Source of the DNA: Rhodospirillaceae bacterium
GTDB taxonomy: Bacteria > Pseudomonadota > Alphaproteobacteria > Rhodospirillales > Magnetovibrionaceae
Length of the DNA stretch: 14,002 nucleotides
Direction of reading: 5' to 3'
Assembly: GCA_029883045.1 (NCBI GenBank)
Contig: JAOUJU010000017.1
Span: 1 to 14,002, forward strand
Positions 13,505-14,002 of this stretch are shown here, in pieces. The position numbers and the translations under genes are program-made. How positions within the stretch are numbered: position 1 is the stretch's first letter; each line of letters starts with the position of its first letter. The notes beneath the pieces were generated by a model. The model was not told the DNA's origin. It worked only from the letters and a program-made list of their open reading frames with translations, and ran no database searches.

Positions 13505-14002
13505 CCTTGGTTGTTTCCTTTGCGTTCGGTAAGCCACGGTAGCGGATTAACCGGTTCATTATTGTGACGAAACTCAACATACAGAACTGGCTGTTCACCA
13601 GCTTCGTTCATGGTCGCGACTGGTTCGCCGGCTAGCACGGAATTGCCCAAAACTGCATCAATTCGCCCCAGTCCCGCAAGTAGGCTATGATATCCTTCGC
13701 CGTGATCTATTATCAATAGCTGGCCATATCCACGAAAAGGGCCGGAAAACACCACCCTACCATCAAACGGCGATATTATCTGTGCTTGGTTCCTAGTTTC
13801 TATGGAAATACCCTTACGCGTTATACCATTTCCCAGATCCTGCCCATAGAGCCCGACCAAACGCCCAATCGCCGGAAATGGCAACTGGCCACGTGCCTTT
13901 GAGATTGAGCTAATAAATCCACCTTCTGCGTTTGGCGAATCGGACACCCCCGGCGCACTGTAGATTTTTTTGACTTCGCTGGGCGAAGAAACGCCTTCAT
14001 CG
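13501..14002 (-). CDS. EnvC-like LytM/M23-fold amidase activator, C-terminal part, cut by window edge
   Basis: The frame is open to the right edge with no stop, so the N-terminus (expected signal peptide and coiled coil) lies beyond 14002; a GTG at 13947 is internal, not a start. The 166 visible residues are a LytM (M23 peptidase-fold) domain: LPFPAIGRLVGLYGQ, then SPFDGRVVFSGPFRGYGQ, LLIIDHGEGYHSLLAGL and the C-terminal LYVEFRHNNEPVNPLPWL. The zinc-binding residues of active M23 enzymes are not kept: the H-x3-D segment reads RKGISI, and the HxH segment reads YHSL. This is the pattern of Escherichia coli EnvC, a non-enzymatic periplasmic activator of the division amidases AmiA/AmiB acting with FtsEX. 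Function by analogy: peptidoglycan splitting at division. ctpA follows with a four-base overlap. Confidence 0.88.
   Translation of the reverse strand, partial: DEGVSSPSEVKKIYSAPGVSDSPNAEGGFISSISKARGQLPFPAIGRLVGLYGQDLGNGITRKGISIETRNQAQIISPFDGRVVFSGPFRGYGQLLIIDHGEGYHSLLAGLGRIDAVLGNSVLAGEPVATMNEAGEQPVLYVEFRHNNEPVNPLPWLTERKGNNQG

Noticed and set aside
13945..13947. GTG at 13947 as the start of a short LytM protein
   Set aside because: The frame stays open through the window edge and the domain is a typical C-terminal part of an EnvC-like protein, so the codon is internal.

Overview
The window looks like a chromosomal, housekeeping segment from a moderately AT-rich alphaproteobacterium. The gene orders support this: a PetR/PetP-like response regulator and MarR pair beside ilvE; a pteridine-reductase-like SDR, uvrC, pgsA, moaD, moaE series; and an EnvC-like factor, CtpA, divergent polysaccharide deacetylase, RppH series. 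All are arrangements I know from Rhodospirillales, Rhizobiales and related groups. Genus cannot be fixed from the sequence. I see no insertion sequence, phage gene, tRNA, rRNA or CRISPR array.

Layout, left to right. 1-813 (minus): the N-terminal part of an OmpR-type response regulator preceded by a MarR regulator. 814-963: a divergent control region with a good sigma-70-type promoter for ilvE. 964-1863 (plus): ilvE, the only plus-strand gene, converging with a LOG-family gene with one base between the stops. 1865-7461 (minus): LOG gene, moaE, moaD, moeA, pgsA, uvrC; the four genes pgsA-moeA-moaD-moaE are tightly packed and probably cotranscribed. 7462-7846: a long gene-free, AT-rich stretch containing DnaA-box-like sites, dyads and phased GTTCC repeats. 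7847-10639 (minus): folB, a FolM/PTR1-like short-chain reductase, a CaCA-family cation/Ca2+ antiporter and rppH. 10652-14002 (minus): a divergent polysaccharide deacetylase, the S41 protease CtpA and the C-terminal part of an EnvC-like LytM protein that runs off the right edge.

How the genes fit together: two groups concern pterins. moaE/moaD/moeA complete the molybdenum cofactor from its pterin precursor, and folB plus the SDR act on dihydropterins. The right-hand group concerns the cell envelope: amidase activation, periplasmic processing and a periplasmic deacetylase-like protein, followed by mRNA 5'-end processing (RppH) and ion transport. uvrC (excision repair) and pgsA (phosphatidylglycerol synthesis) lie between the two pterin groups.

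I do not see a clearly new biological system. The stretches most worth a second look are the DnaA-box-bearing gap upstream of uvrC, the pterin reductase with an Asp in the usual Ser position, and the acidic, poly-lysine cytoplasmic extension of the deacetylase-like protein.
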